Assembly: GCA_016720655.1 (NCBI GenBank)
Contig: JADKKE010000009.1
Coordinates: 62,001-126,000 of the forward strand
Direction of reading: 5' to 3'
Length of the DNA stretch: 64,000 nucleotides
DNA from: Bacteroidota bacterium
GTDB taxonomy: Bacteria; Bacteroidota; Bacteroidia; AKYH767-A; 2013-40CM-41-45
The notes under the pieces were generated by a model. It did no database searches. It was not told the DNA's origin and worked only from the letters and a program-made list of their open reading frames with translations. Within the stretch, counting starts at the first letter, position 1; every line of letters begins with the position of its first letter. This document shows positions 47,171-57,562 of this stretch, one piece after another. Both the position numbers and the translations under genes were made by a program.

Positions 47171-50100
47171 TTAAGGATGTGAAGAAATAAGGAAGAGCTG
47201 ACTGTTATTTTCAATTACACCGTAGTCTGATGACTCTACGAGTCCATCTCCTGTAATATCTGTTGTTTCATATCCGAACAGGAAAGCCTGGGAACTGTTT
47301 TCAATCAAACTGTAATCACTCGACTCGATAAATCCATCCTGCAAGCCGGGACTGATTCCATCGGAAACATCTCCTGACCACAATGCCCAGGTTCCTGTTT
47401 CAACTTCCACTTCATTGGAACCATAAACTGTAGACGCATCAATGGTTAAATCGTATGGAGTGAACGAAAGCATTTTTACTACTGCAGCAGTCCAGGATTC
47501 CAGTGTATTCCGGTGGCGGATGCGTATGAAATAATCCAAATTCAATGTAGTTGCGGAAAACTCAACTGTAGCCATGCCATTTGTAGAGAGCAAGGCATCT
47601 GCACATTCCACTTCTGCATATGTATTCATGTCCATGAGACAAATCTCAATCGAATCACAATCCAATGGATCACTACTCATTCCTGCATTGTATAGGGCAG
47701 GATTCATAGACCCGCCGGACTGAAAATATCCTTGCAAAAACAATTTTAATTCAAGGGTTACAGTACTCACACAGGATGATTTTTTTGTAAACACCGGGCT
47801 TACACCGATACATCCTGTAGTATTATCCAAAAGTGTTAATGCTCCGGAAGTAGCACCTGCAGGCATTGTGACAAGGATGGTGAAATCATCAACGATAGTA
47901 AATAATGGGGCTGTTGTGCCATTGAATTGGATGACAGTTACCGCGGATAAACCGGAGCCATTCAAAGTAATCACATCACCGGGACATGCAGAATCTGCAG
48001 GAAGGAAGGAATACACTTCCGGAACAGGATTCACAGTAAACACGAGGTGATTCGACTCCGAAGTGCATCCAAGGGAATCGCGTGTAACAAAGAAATCATA
48101 AACTCCCGGAGGAGAAAGCGGATAGGTAATCGAAGCAGAATTGTCGAACGTTGGCGACCATAGAATATTATCTGCTAAATCAGAACTCATGGTTACAATT
48201 TCATTATTGCAAACAATGAGTCCGGAAGAGGCAGTGATGACCGGGGAAACCGGGGTATTTCCCGGATAAATGGTCATTGAATTGTGTGTCAGACATCCGT
48301 TTAAATCCGTTGCTTCCACAGAATATGTTCCTGCAATTGAAATATTGATGGTCTGACTCGTTTCAGTGGTATTCCAAATCCAGCTTGTAAATTGTGGTAG
48401 ACCATCGGCCATAAGATCCCGTGTCCCTGTACACAAAGCAGCACCACCACCGAGAACAGTTATCAAGGGCTGAATGGTATCGTAGCGCACAACCGGCATG
48501 GTTGACAACTCAGATGCACACAGTCCGGAAGTTGTATACAAAGTAATATTTTGCGTAGTGCTCACCGTAATCGCAACTGTTGTTTCACCCGTGCTCCATT
48601 GATTCGAATTCGGAGATGAAGAAGTGAGCACAACACTACCTCCCGGGCAAAAGTTTAGAGGACCACTCGCGGAAATTATCGGTGCAGTTGGTTTAGGAAG
48701 AACATTAAGAGCAATGCTCGCGGTTGCAGTACAACCGGAAGATGCAGTGACAGTTACTGTGTACACAGTGCTCGTTGTTAAAGCGGTCACATTCGCATTT
48801 GCAGTTGAGGCATTGCTAAGATTGGTCAAGGGTGACCAGGAGTAGCTCATTCCGGCGCCACCGGAGCACGTAAATCCGGGACTGAAAACATAGGTAATCG
48901 CGGTACTTGCCAGCCAGTCGGTATTGTTTTTTCCGGGCGCTGCTATACCATTTGTACCATCAGAATTTTCAACACCAAGGGTTTTCAATCTCCCTGTAAT
49001 CGCACCCATGTTCATCACATCGATGCGCAATTCAATTTTATTTGTGCTTTCATGCAAAATAATTTTCCCTCCGAAAGAACCGGTTTGAGAACCACCATTG
49101 TAGAATGCTACAGCGCCTGAGTTGAAGCGAATGACAAATTTTCTGCTTCCCGGACTTCCTATTGTGAAAGTATCCACACCGGTATTTGTTGTTTCATGTA
49201 AGAGATCATTCCAATACAATGCGATGACATTGTTGGGAGTCGTTGCATTGGGCAATTGTTGAGCAGTAAGAGTAGTAGAACTTGCACCGAAAGTGAGAAA
49301 CCCATTTGTAGAAACAAATCCTGAAGTATACGACGTTCCGAAATAATTGAAACTGAAAGGAAGATTAAACCCGGAGAATCCATCATCTGTACTCGACATG
49401 GTTAAGAATCCGGTGGCACCTGATGGTGAATAATTGGTTGATGACGAATCAACATTAAAAGTCGGAGAAGTGTTCAGGCATGCATTCGCATGCAGAATTG
49501 TCGTCAATGGATCACAACCCTGGCTCGTGTCGGCTGTAGCACTAACATTTCCGATAGCCTGAAACACATTGATAGTCACTGTGGCACTGGAAGAACATCC
49601 CGAACTTGTGCCTGTAACAGTATAGGTTGTAGTTGATGCCGGACTTGCCTGAACGATCGCTGCGCTTGTATTGTTAAGTCCTGCTGCGGGAGACCATGTA
49701 TAACTTGTTGCGCCGTTCGCTGTGATGGAAACAGTACCTGTGCCGCATATACTTGTGATGGGTGCGTTCACAGTCACAACCGGTAATGGCGTGATACTTA
49801 TTAATTGACCGGGAGATGCAGCTGACAACAAGCTATTGTTACAGAGAATATTCATTCTGTAATACACGGAGTTGCTGAGCGAAGGAGTTGTAAAAACAGC
49901 AGTAGTTGATCCGCTTCCGTTCATGACACTTGTCCAGGGATCGATGATGCCATTGTCATCCGACTCTTCCCATTGGTATTGAATTCCACTCAATCCAACA
50001 GTCGCTCCTGTCGCCGTAAGGACAGTACCTGATCCGGCACAGATTGTAGTTGTTCCGGTTACTGTACCCGGGGAAGGTGTGCCTGTACAAGCAGGAACAG

Positions 50101-51382
50101 AGATACAACTGATTGTAGCATCCCAGCCTGCATTATTGATCGATACATCCGATGTAAAATGAAATGTCAGACTTCCATCGTTTGCGGATGATACATAAGT
50201 ACCGGGCAAGGTTGTTCCGGATCCGGAAAACAACTGAGGTGCAAGTATTGAATTTCCATTAAATATAGAAAGGAAGTCATACCCACTTTCCAAATCAAAT
50301 GCACTGAATGTAACCTGAATTTTATTTCCCGGATTTGGATAAAAGGTATAAGTATAATCTTCAAAAACAACATACGTTCCTGTTGGACCGCCACTGTCGT
50401 AGAACTTTGCAGAACAGGTTGTAATGCTTCCATTTTGCATATTCACACAATTGCTTGTTTGCACTAACAATGTTGATGAAAATGCAGACTGACCCGAATT
50501 TGAACACGAGACCTGGCATCTGTAATAAAGCGGTCCTGTTGGAGTTGTTGTATACGTTGTCAAATTGGCTCCTGCGATAGATGTCCACGTACTCCCATCC
50601 GGAGAACTTTGCCATTGATTACTTATTCCTGTTTGAGCTGAGGGACTTTGTAAAGAAAGTGTGAAGGCAGAACCCAGGCAAGCCGGATTGCTTGAAGAAA
50701 GTGTATTGCCGGGCGCCGGAGTACCGGAGCATGCGCTCGATGTTACGGTAAGCCGGATATTGGGACGGTTTGTTGTCAGTGTTCCATTTCCGGTTGGCGC
50801 AATCAAATCTGCTTCCCATCCCTGGCATAAATTTCCGGATGTTGGGGATTGTCTGAACTGTTTTGACGTCGATCCTTCCCCACCCAATAAGCCATAATTC
50901 TCCTCCACTATTACGGTCAGATTATTTCCTGAATACGCAAAGGGCGTCGAGAGTGTAACCGTTACCCAGGACCCTGCACTGAGTGATGCACTGGAAATAT
51001 TTCCGGAAAACACGGTTGTTGTCCCGGAACTGGCAGTTGAGTATGTGGATGTGGAAACAGTAGTATTTGTTGTTGTTTTCAATTTGATCACAACAGGAGT
51101 ATTCGTTGCCGGTGAAGAAACAGAATTGACGAAGAACCCAATGGCGGTAATAGTTCCTGTAGTGCCAATTTCAGATCCAAGATACAATGCCTGCGTCCGG
51201 GCATAGCCAAAATAACATCCATAAGGTTTACGATCGCTGGATCCATTGGTATTGGCAGACGGTACGACCACCAGGGTTTGTGCCGAAAGTTGTTGACAGA
51301 AACAAATTAATAAGACAAACCAAAGTGTCAATGTCTTTTTCGCGGAGATGATTTTCATCCAATTGCATAGAGTGGTTTTCAT
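47171..51382 (-). CDS. Giant exported Ig-like surface protein with dockerin-like tail
   Basis: A ~1,400-residue exported protein. The ATG at 51382 or the next at 51358 (MKIISAKKTLTLWF) gives a signal peptide ending SAQ; the latter has the neater one. N-terminal beta-sandwich (YGCYFGYARTQALYLG), then repeated Ig-like segments, a CUB-like part (YDSGGPTGTYVVFEDYTYTF), and a module with FNYFG/NGFLTFG strands (~700-850) also found in the gene at 58737. The end holds two EF-hand/dockerin-like repeats (DGFIESSDYSLIE and TDITGDGLVESSDYGVIEN) and ends SSHP instead of a type A sorting tail. This tail recurs at the end of the 58737-64000 gene. It is probably surface-exposed and calcium-bound. Confidence 0.83.
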   Translation of the reverse strand: MKTTLCNWMKIISAKKTLTLWFVLLICFCQQLSAQTLVVVPSANTNGSSDRKPYGCYFGYARTQALYLGSEIGTTGTITAIGFFVNSVSSPATNTPVVIKLKTTTNTTVSTSTYSTASSGTTTVFSGNISSASLSAGSWVTVTLSTPFAYSGNNLTVIVEENYGLLGGEGSTSKQFRQSPTSGNLCQGWEADLIAPTGNGTLTTNRPNIRLTVTSSACSGTPAPGNTLSSSNPACLGSAFTLSLQSPSAQTGISNQWQSSPDGSTWTSIAGANLTTYTTTPTGPLYYRCQVSCSNSGQSAFSSTLLVQTSNCVNMQNGSITTCSAKFYDSGGPTGTYVVFEDYTYTFYPNPGNKIQVTFSAFDLESGYDFLSIFNGNSILAPQLFSGSGTTLPGTYVSSANDGSLTFHFTSDVSINNAGWDATISCISVPACTGTPSPGTVTGTTTICAGSGTVLTATGATVGLSGIQYQWEESDDNGIIDPWTSVMNGSGSTTAVFTTPSLSNSVYYRMNILCNNSLLSAASPGQLISITPLPVVTVNAPITSICGTGTVSITANGATSYTWSPAAGLNNTSAAIVQASPASTTTYTVTGTSSGCSSSATVTINVFQAIGNVSATADTSQGCDPLTTILHANACLNTSPTFNVDSSSTNYSPSGATGFLTMSSTDDGFSGFNLPFSFNYFGTSYTSGFVSTNGFLTFGASSTTLTAQQLPNATTPNNVIALYWNDLLHETTNTGVDTFTIGSPGSRKFVIRFNSGAVAFYNGGSQTGSFGGKIILHESTNKIELRIDVMNMGAITGRLKTLGVENSDGTNGIAAPGKNNTDWLASTAITYVFSPGFTCSGGAGMSYSWSPLTNLSNASTANANVTALTTSTVYTVTVTASSGCTATASIALNVLPKPTAPIISASGPLNFCPGGSVVLTSSSPNSNQWSTGETTVAITVSTTQNITLYTTSGLCASELSTMPVVRYDTIQPLITVLGGGAALCTGTRDLMADGLPQFTSWIWNTTETSQTINISIAGTYSVEATDLNGCLTHNSMTIYPGNTPVSPVITASSGLIVCNNEIVTMSSDLADNILWSPTFDNSASITYPLSPPGVYDFFVTRDSLGCTSESNHLVFTVNPVPEVYSFLPADSACPGDVITLNGSGLSAVTVIQFNGTTAPLFTIVDDFTILVTMPAGATSGALTLLDNTTGCIGVSPVFTKKSSCVSTVTLELKLFLQGYFQSGGSMNPALYNAGMSSDPLDCDSIEICLMDMNTYAEVECADALLSTNGMATVEFSATTLNLDYFIRIRHRNTLESWTAAVVKMLSFTPYDLTIDASTVYGSNEVEVETGTWALWSGDVSDGISPGLQDGFIESSDYSLIENSSQAFLFGYETTDITGDGLVESSDYGVIENNSQLFLISSHP

Positions 51383-51733
51383 GGCATGTGAGATCAAGGT
51401 AAGCAAATGGAATTTCAAAAAAAGCTCCTCTCTGGAAAGTCGCTTCAGACAAGGCTTTCCAGACAATCAAGGCACCAATAAATATCGTCATTATTATGAC
51501 CAAAGTCAACTTATTAATCACATTGATTCAGTTCTTACCCAATCAAATCAATCCATTCACGGAATTAAAATATTTCTCAGAATTTTGACTACCCTTTTTG
51601 AGAAAGAACATTCGCCATGTAAATTCAGTAATGAGAGTTTGCGCTCCCTGATTCTATTCCGATTTAAGAGGGAGAATCCGTAAATAAGAACGCTACCGAA
51701 AAATTTGATTCAGAGTTGCTGATTTATCAAAAA
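51383..51733. other. Intergenic region between two giant genes, no gene seen
   Basis: The stretch in front of the 47171-51382 gene should hold its promoter, but no good TTG/TAnnTTTG pair is seen. An open frame on the plus strand (51348-51683) overlaps the neighbouring gene start and has no recognisable features. Confidence 0.5.
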
Positions 51734-51769
51734 AAAAAGAGGCTGCCTCTTTCGGGGCAGCCTCTTTTT
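51731..51769 (-). terminator. Strong terminator after the SprB-like adhesin gene
   Basis: A perfect 14-bp stem (AAAAAGAGGCTGCC 51734-51747 with GGCAGCCTCTTTTT 51756-51769) lies 18 bp after the stop at 51787. A run of T on both sides makes it active in either direction. Confidence 0.93.
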
Positions 51770-51786
51770 ATAAACTCTGGAATCGA

Positions 51787-52941
51787 TTACTCAACTACAA
51801 TGCGGAGGGTTTGTACGTTACCACCTTCGTTTTCGAGGGTGAGGAGGTACATTCCTTTAGCAGCTTTGCTGAGATCAAGATCCTTCATGTTAACGCCTTC
51901 AACAGCACTAACCACATCGTTCATCACTACATTTCCGAGAAGGTCAACCACTTTTACAGTGTATTTCGCTTTCACATCAGCAGTGAAGTTTACGGTGATC
52001 ATACCGCTTGTAGGGTTAGGATATGCACTGAGAGCTGGTTCAGCTGACAATACATCCTGAGCCGTACGGCATCCAAGGTTAACAGCAACAATCTTCTGAG
52101 CTGGTTGACCAGCACCACATGCGTTGTTCGCGTTTACTTTTACAGTAGCGGAAGTAGACAATGCAGTGTTGAAGTTAACTGTAGCAGAAGTACCTCCAGG
52201 GATGATAGAAGCACCACCCGTTACAGACCATGTGTAGCTAAGAGCGCCGGATACCGGAGAAATGCTATAGATCTGAGTTGAAGTTTTACAAACAGGAGAT
52301 GGTCCAGTAATTACACCACCAGCAGCCGGACGGGCTGTAACAGCGTAACAACGAGCTGTACCAGATCCGCAAGTATTTGATGCTGTAACACAAATGTTAC
52401 CAGTGTTTGTAAATCCTGCAGTGAAATTCACTGTGATAGATAATCCAGTCAACGGAGTTGTTGGAGTAACACCAGCAGGAACCGTCCATGTATAACCAGT
52501 TGCACCGGCTACTGCAGCAATTGAATAAGTAACACCGGACTGACCGCAAAGATTGCTTGCAGGACCAGCGATACTACCCGGCTGAGCAGGAGTAGATCTG
52601 ATTGTGTATGTTCTTGTGAACGAACCGCAAGAGTTAGTTGTCGTTACAGACAGCACTCCAGTTGTCCAACCAGCAAGGAAATCAACTGTGCAAGAAGGAC
52701 CGCTTGAAGAAGCGATGCTTGCATTACCAGTGATAGACCAAACATAGGAAGAAGCTCCATTAACCGGACCCATTGAATACGCTACACCAAGAGTACCTGC
52801 ACAAACAAATCCTGGACCAACCAGAGCATTTGAGTGTGTTGGAACACCAGTGAGGTAAGTTGAACGTGCAGAACCATTACCTACACAGTTTTGACCGTAT
52901 ACGGAGATAGTTCCCTGGCCCATTCCAGCTGGAACGAACAC
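51787..52941 (-). CDS. SprB-like adhesin, C-terminal fragment with T9SS sorting domain
   Basis: The last reading-frame segment of the split adhesin. It has about four PKD-like modules with the recurring pattern YSxxPVxGAxSYxW (for example IYSISPVSGALSYTW), then a T9SS type A sorting domain in the last ~75 residues (SAYPNPTSG to GMYLLTLENEGG). Its apparent GTG start (52941) lies inside a domain; the sense frame opens at about 53045, after the four-base duplication. Followed by a strong terminator. Confidence 0.8.
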   Translation of the reverse strand: MFVPAGMGQGTISVYGQNCVGNGSARSTYLTGVPTHSNALVGPGFVCAGTLGVAYSMGPVNGASSYVWSITGNASIASSSGPSCTVDFLAGWTTGVLSVTTTNSCGSFTRTYTIRSTPAQPGSIAGPASNLCGQSGVTYSIAAVAGATGYTWTVPAGVTPTTPLTGLSITVNFTAGFTNTGNICVTASNTCGSGTARCYAVTARPAAGGVITGPSPVCKTSTQIYSISPVSGALSYTWSVTGGASIIPGGTSATVNFNTALSTSATVKVNANNACGAGQPAQKIVAVNLGCRTAQDVLSAEPALSAYPNPTSGMITVNFTADVKAKYTVKVVDLLGNVVMNDVVSAVEGVNMKDLDLSKAAKGMYLLTLENEGGNVQTLRIVVE

Positions 52942-52975
52942 CTGTACAGAGTTTGTACCCTGACCACTTGTAATG

Positions 52976-54259
52976 CTAACACCAGCACCACCTACAGTCC
53001 AAACATAATTGGTTGCATTGGCAATTGGAGAAACAGAATATGTAGGTAGCAGGTCCGCAAGAAGGGAAGGTTCCTGAAATTAAACTAGGAAGACCTGGCT
53101 TCACTGCGATAACCGGTACGTTGATACAAGCAGCAAGACCAGCACCACAAGCATTTGTTGGAGTTACGCAGATAAATCCACCTACATAAGCAGCTCCACC
53201 GAAAGCAACAGTGATACTGTTTGTAGTAGAAGAACCGGATACACCAGCAGGCAATGACCATACATAAGAACTAGCACCGGCAACAGGAGCTATCGAGTAA
53301 ACGATACCTGTTGTGTTACGGCAAGCACCTGCAGGACCAGAAACCGGACCGGCATTAGCAGGACCAGAACCTACACCACCAACAATTTCAGTAGCAGAAC
53401 CTGTGCAACCATTTGCGTCAGTGATAGTCACTGTATAAGTACCACCAGCAAGGTTAGTTGCAGTAGCAGTTGTTTGTCCACCCGGATTCCATTCATATGT
53501 ATAACCAGGAGTACCACCTGAAGCAACTACAGTAGCTGAACCGTCATTGAATCCGCAGTTTGCAGCAACAGATGAAGTTGTTCCTTCAACTTTTGTAGGC
53601 TCAGAAAGAGTAACGCTTGTTGTAGTTGTACAACCGTTTGCATCACTTACAGTGTAAACAACTGTACCGGCAGACTGACTAAATGTACCTGTTCCAGAGT
53701 ATGGAGCAGTACCACCAGTAGCGCTGATCGTTACGGAAGCTGTACCACCGAAGCAAAGAATTGTTCCGGCAGAACTAGAAGCTGAAAGTGCAGCTGCAGG
53801 CTCAGTGATAGTTACTGAACAAGAAGCTGTGCAACCATTCGCATCAGTTATATTGTAAGTATATGTTCCAGCAGCAAGACCTGTGAAGGATCCTGTTCCG
53901 GTATAAGGAGCAGTACCACCTGAAGCACTTACTGAAGCTGAACCGTCAGAACCACCGAAGCAAGCAACGTTCGATTGAACTGAACAAGTAGCAACCAAAA
54001 CAGCAGGCTCAGTGATCGTTACTGAACAAGAAGCTGAACAACTGTTCGCATCTGTTACAACATACGTGTATGTACCGGCAGCAAGACCAGTGAATGTACC
54101 AGTTCCTGTATAAGGAGCAGTACCACCGGAAGCACTTACAAGCAGAACCGTCTGATCCACCGTTACAAGAAACGTTCGATACAACTGAACATGAAGCAAC
54201 CACGCTGCAAGCAGTAGAACCAACAGTAGCACAAGCCTGAGCTGTACATCCGTTAGCAT
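52976..54259 (-). CDS. SprB-like adhesin, middle fragment (last repeats and PKD-like)
   Basis: A reading-frame segment of the split adhesin. The true sense runs from about 54140 to 53045; the first ~40 residues are out-of-frame repeat sequence and the last ~25 (from SCGPATY onward, IFCFSNCQC) are nonsense after the duplication. It holds the last three SprB-type repeats (including an SprB repeat with YTYEWNPGGQTTATATNLAGG) and the first PKD-like domains (IVYSIAPVAGASSYVW). Confidence 0.75.
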   Translation of the reverse strand: MLTDVQLRLVLLLVLLLAAWLLHVQLYRTFLVTVDQTVLLVSASGGTAPYTGTGTFTGLAAGTYTYVVTDANSCSASCSVTITEPAVLVATCSVQSNVACFGGSDGSASVSASGGTAPYTGTGSFTGLAAGTYTYNITDANGCTASCSVTITEPAAALSASSSAGTILCFGGTASVTISATGGTAPYSGTGTFSQSAGTVVYTVSDANGCTTTTSVTLSEPTKVEGTTSSVAANCGFNDGSATVVASGGTPGYTYEWNPGGQTTATATNLAGGTYTVTITDANGCTGSATEIVGGVGSGPANAGPVSGPAGACRNTTGIVYSIAPVAGASSYVWSLPAGVSGSSTTNSITVAFGGAAYVGGFICVTPTNACGAGLAACINVPVIAVKPGLPSLISGTFPSCGPATYIFCFSNCQCNQLCLDCRWCWC

Positions 54260-57200
54260 CTGTTACCGTGATGCAATATGGTCCAGGAAGAAGACCAGTA
54301 AGGTTAGTGTAGTTGTATGGAGCTGTTCCACCAGATACACCAGCCACTGATACTGTACCATCAGCACATGTAGGACATGAAGATGGAGTTGAAGTAGCAG
54401 AAGCAACAAGAACAGCAGGCTCAGTGATAGTCACTGAACAAGAAGCTGTGCAACCGCTAGCATCAGATACGTTGTAAGTATAAGTACCGGCAGCAAGACC
54501 AGTGAATGAACCTGTTCCTGTATAAGGAGCAACACCACCGGAAGCGCTTACTGAAGCAGATCCGTCAGTACCACCGTTACAAGAAACGTTCGATACAACT
54601 GAACAAGTAGCAACCAATGCAGCTGGCTCAGTGATTGTCACTGAACAAGAAGCTGTGCAACCGTTTGCATCAGTTACTGTGTATGTATAAGAACCTGCAG
54701 CAAGACCTGTGAATGAACCTGTTCCACCGTATGGAGCAGTACCACCCGAAGCACTTACTGAAGCTGAACCGTCAGTACCACCGTTACAAGTAACGTTAGA
54801 CTGAACTGAACAAGAAGCAACAAGAACAGCAGGCTCAGTGATTGTTACTGAACAAGAAGCTGTGCAACCGTTAGCGTCAGATACATTGTATGTATAAGAA
54901 CCTGCAGCAAGACCTGTGAAGGAACCTGTTCCTGTATAAGGAGCAGTACCACCCGAAGCACTTACTGAAGCTGAACCGTCAGAACCACCGTTACAAGAAA
55001 CGTTGGATACAACTGAACAAGTAGCAACAAGAACAGCAGGCTCAGTGATTGTTACTGAACAAGAAGCTGTACAACCGTTAGCATCAGATACATTGTAAGT
55101 ATAAGTACCGGCAGCAAGACCTGTGAAGGAACCTGTTCCTGTATAAGGAGCAGTACCACCTGATGCGCTTACTGAAGCAGCACCGTCTGAACCACCATTA
55201 CAAGAAACGTTAGCAGTTACTGAACAAGTAGCAACAAGAACAGCAGGCTCAGTGATAGTCACTGAACAAGAAGCTGTGCAACCGCTAGCATCAGATACAT
55301 TGTAAGTATAAGTACCGGCAGCAAGACCAGTGAATGAACCGGTTCCTGTATAAGGAGCAACACCACCGGAAGCGCTTACTGAAGCAGATCCGTCAGTACC
55401 ACCGTTACAAGAAACGTTCGATACAACTGAACAAGTAGCAACCAATGCAGCAGGCTCAGTGATTGTCACTGAACAAGAAGCTGTGCAACCGTTAGCATCC
55501 GATACATTGTAAGTATAAGACCCGGCAGCAAGACCAGTGAATGATCCTGTTCCACCGTATGGAGCAGTACCACCCCAAGCAGTTACATAAGCTGAACCGT
55601 CTGTACCACCGTTACAAGTAACATGAGATACAACAGAACAAGAAGCAACAAGAGCAGCAGGCTCAGTGATTGTTACTGAACAAGAAGCTGTGCAACCGTT
55701 AGCATCCGATACATTGTAAGTATATGTTCCGGCAGCAAGACCAGTGAAGGATCCTGTTCCAGTGTAAGGAGCAGTACCACCTGAAGCACTTACATCTGCA
55801 GCTCCATCTGTTCCACCGTTACAAGAAACATGAGATACAACAGAACAAGTAGCAACCAGAGCAGCAGGCTCAGTAATTGTTACTGAACAAGAAGCTGTGC
55901 AACCGTTTGCATCCGATACATTGTAAGTATAAGTTCCGGCAGCAAGACCAGTGAAGGATCCTGTTCCGGTATAAGGAGCAGTACCACCACTTGCAGTTAC
56001 ATCTGCAGCACCGTCAGTACCACCGTTACAAGAAACGTTAGCAGTTACTGAACAAGTAGCAACAAGAGCAGCAGGCTCAGTGATTGTCACTGAACAAGAA
56101 GCTGTGCAACCGTTAGCATCCGATACATTGTAAGTATAAGTTCCGGCAGCAAGACCAGTGAAGGATCCTGTTCCAGTGTATGGAGCAGTACCACCACTTG
56201 CAGTTACATCAGCAGCACCGTCTGTTCCACCGTTACAGGAAACATGAGATACAACCGAACAAGTAGCAACCAGAGCAGCAGGTTCAGTGATTGTTACTGA
56301 ACAAGAAGCTGTACAACCGTTTGCATCCGATACATTGTAAGTATAAGTTCCGGCAGCAAGACCAGTGAAGGATCCTGTTCCAGTGTATGGAGCAGTACCA
56401 CCTGAGCACTTACAGAGCTGACCGTCTGATCCACCGTTACAAGAAACATGAGATACAACCGAACAAGTAGCAACAAGAGCAGCAGGCTCAGTGATTGTTA
56501 CTGAACAAGAAGCTGTGCAACCGTTAGCGTCAGATACATTGTAAGTATAAGTTCCGGCAGCAAGACCAGTGAAGGATCCTGTTCCAGTGTATGGAGCAGT
56601 ACCACCACTTGCACTTACTGAAGCAGCGCCGTCAGTTCCACCGTTACAAGAAACGTTTGAAACAACTGAACAAGAAGCTGAAAGAACAGCTGGTTCAGCA
56701 ATAGTTACTGAACAACCTGCTACACAACTTGTAGACAAATCAGTTACAGTTACAGAGTGTGAACCACCGCTCAAAGCAACTGCTGTAGCTGTAGTTTCAC
56801 CGTTATCCCAAAGGTAAGAGTATGGACCAACACCACCCGTTGTTGTTACAGAAGCAGAACCATTGTTGGCACCGTTACAAGTAACATCACTGATGAATGA
56901 ACAATTCGCAACCAAAGCACAACCTGCAACACCTACAGTAGCACAAGCAGTTGTAGTACAACCGTTGTTATCTGTTACGTTGAAGCAATATGTTCCTGGA
57001 AGTAAACCTGTCATTGGAGAAGCAGGACTAACGTTGTATGGAGCAGTACCACCGGAGATTGTTCCGATTGTTACTGTACCTGTAGCACACGTTGTACAAG
57101 CAGCATCAGTAGCAGTTGCAGTAGCAGCAAGAGCAGCAGGTTCAGTAATTGTCACTGAACAAGAAGCTGTGCAACCGTTAGCGTCAGATACATTGTAGGT

Positions 57201-57545
57201 ATAAGAACCTGCAGCAAGACCTGTGAAGGAACCTGTTCCTGTATAAGGAGCAGTACCACCTGAAGCACTTACTGAAGCTGATCCGTCAGAACCACCGTTA
57301 CAAGAAACGTTGGATACAACTGAACAAGAAGCAACCAATACGGCAGGCTCAGTAATAGTAGCCTGACAAGTAGTAGTACATCCGTTGAAATCTGTAACAG
57401 TATAAGTGTATGTACCTGCAGCAAGTCCGGTGAATGAACCTGTACCGGAATAAGGAGGTGTACCACCCGATGCGCTTACAGAAGCAGCACCATCAGTTCC
57501 ACCATTACAGGAAACGTTAGCAGTTACTGAACAAGAAGCAAGCAA
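54009..57545 (-). CDS. SprB-like adhesin, main repeat fragment (16 repeats)
   Basis: A 1,178-residue segment of about seventeen SprB-type repeats. The main repeat is 69 residues (CSVVSNVSCNGG... SASGGTAPYTGTGSFTGL... TITEP), each with four cysteines (positions 1, 9, 52 and 56), which suggests disulfide-stabilised units. Eleven near-identical copies are tandem at 54399-56672, and variants with ATATDAAC and YLWDNGETTAT patterns flank them. Copy 6 contains GQLCKCSGG instead of GSASVSASGG (see findings). Near the end, GSDGSACKCFRW is nonsense after the two-base loss. The frame is open upstream to ~57596. Confidence 0.82.
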   Translation of the reverse strand: MLASCSVTANVSCNGGTDGAASVSASGGTPPYSGTGSFTGLAAGTYTYTVTDFNGCTTTCQATITEPAVLVASCSVVSNVSCNGGSDGSASVSASGGTAPYTGTGSFTGLAAGSYTYNVSDANGCTASCSVTITEPAALAATATATDAACTTCATGTVTIGTISGGTAPYNVSPASPMTGLLPGTYCFNVTDNNGCTTTACATVGVAGCALVANCSFISDVTCNGANNGSASVTTTGGVGPYSYLWDNGETTATAVALSGGSHSVTVTDLSTSCVAGCSVTIAEPAVLSASCSVVSNVSCNGGTDGAASVSASGGTAPYTGTGSFTGLAAGTYTYNVSDANGCTASCSVTITEPAALVATCSVVSHVSCNGGSDGQLCKCSGGTAPYTGTGSFTGLAAGTYTYNVSDANGCTASCSVTITEPAALVATCSVVSHVSCNGGTDGAADVTASGGTAPYTGTGSFTGLAAGTYTYNVSDANGCTASCSVTITEPAALVATCSVTANVSCNGGTDGAADVTASGGTAPYTGTGSFTGLAAGTYTYNVSDANGCTASCSVTITEPAALVATCSVVSHVSCNGGTDGAADVSASGGTAPYTGTGSFTGLAAGTYTYNVSDANGCTASCSVTITEPAALVASCSVVSHVTCNGGTDGSAYVTAWGGTAPYGGTGSFTGLAAGSYTYNVSDANGCTASCSVTITEPAALVATCSVVSNVSCNGGTDGSASVSASGGVAPYTGTGSFTGLAAGTYTYNVSDASGCTASCSVTITEPAVLVATCSVTANVSCNGGSDGAASVSASGGTAPYTGTGSFTGLAAGTYTYNVSDANGCTASCSVTITEPAVLVATCSVVSNVSCNGGSDGSASVSASGGTAPYTGTGSFTGLAAGSYTYNVSDANGCTASCSVTITEPAVLVASCSVQSNVTCNGGTDGSASVSASGGTAPYGGTGSFTGLAAGSYTYTVTDANGCTASCSVTITEPAALVATCSVVSNVSCNGGTDGSASVSASGGVAPYTGTGSFTGLAAGTYTYNVSDASGCTASCSVTITEPAVLVASATSTPSSCPTCADGTVSVAGVSGGTAPYNYTNLTGLLPGPYCITVTDANGCTAQACATVGSTACSVVASCSVVSNVSCNGGSDGSACKCFRWYCSLYRNWYIHWSCCRYIHVCCNRCEQLFSFLFSNDH
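54399..56672 (-). repeat. Eleven tandem 207-bp repeat units coding SprB-type repeats
   Basis: Units begin at each CSV triplet codon, the first at 56672, each 207 bp except the second (56465-56262, 204 bp). DNA identity between copies is high by eye, with long stretches identical (for example AGCAGGCTCAGTGATTGTTA). Such arrays can change in number by recombination, and short reads cannot resolve their length. Confidence 0.88.
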
Positions 57546-57562
57546 ATTAGAAGCTGGCTGAC

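Noticed and set aside
51348..51683. Plus-strand open frame near the giant gene start
   Set aside because: It overlaps the signal peptide coding region on the other strand and has no recognisable features.
56569..57198. Plus-strand open frames opposite the SprB repeats
   Set aside because: They repeat with the array and reflect its low stop-codon content on the other strand.
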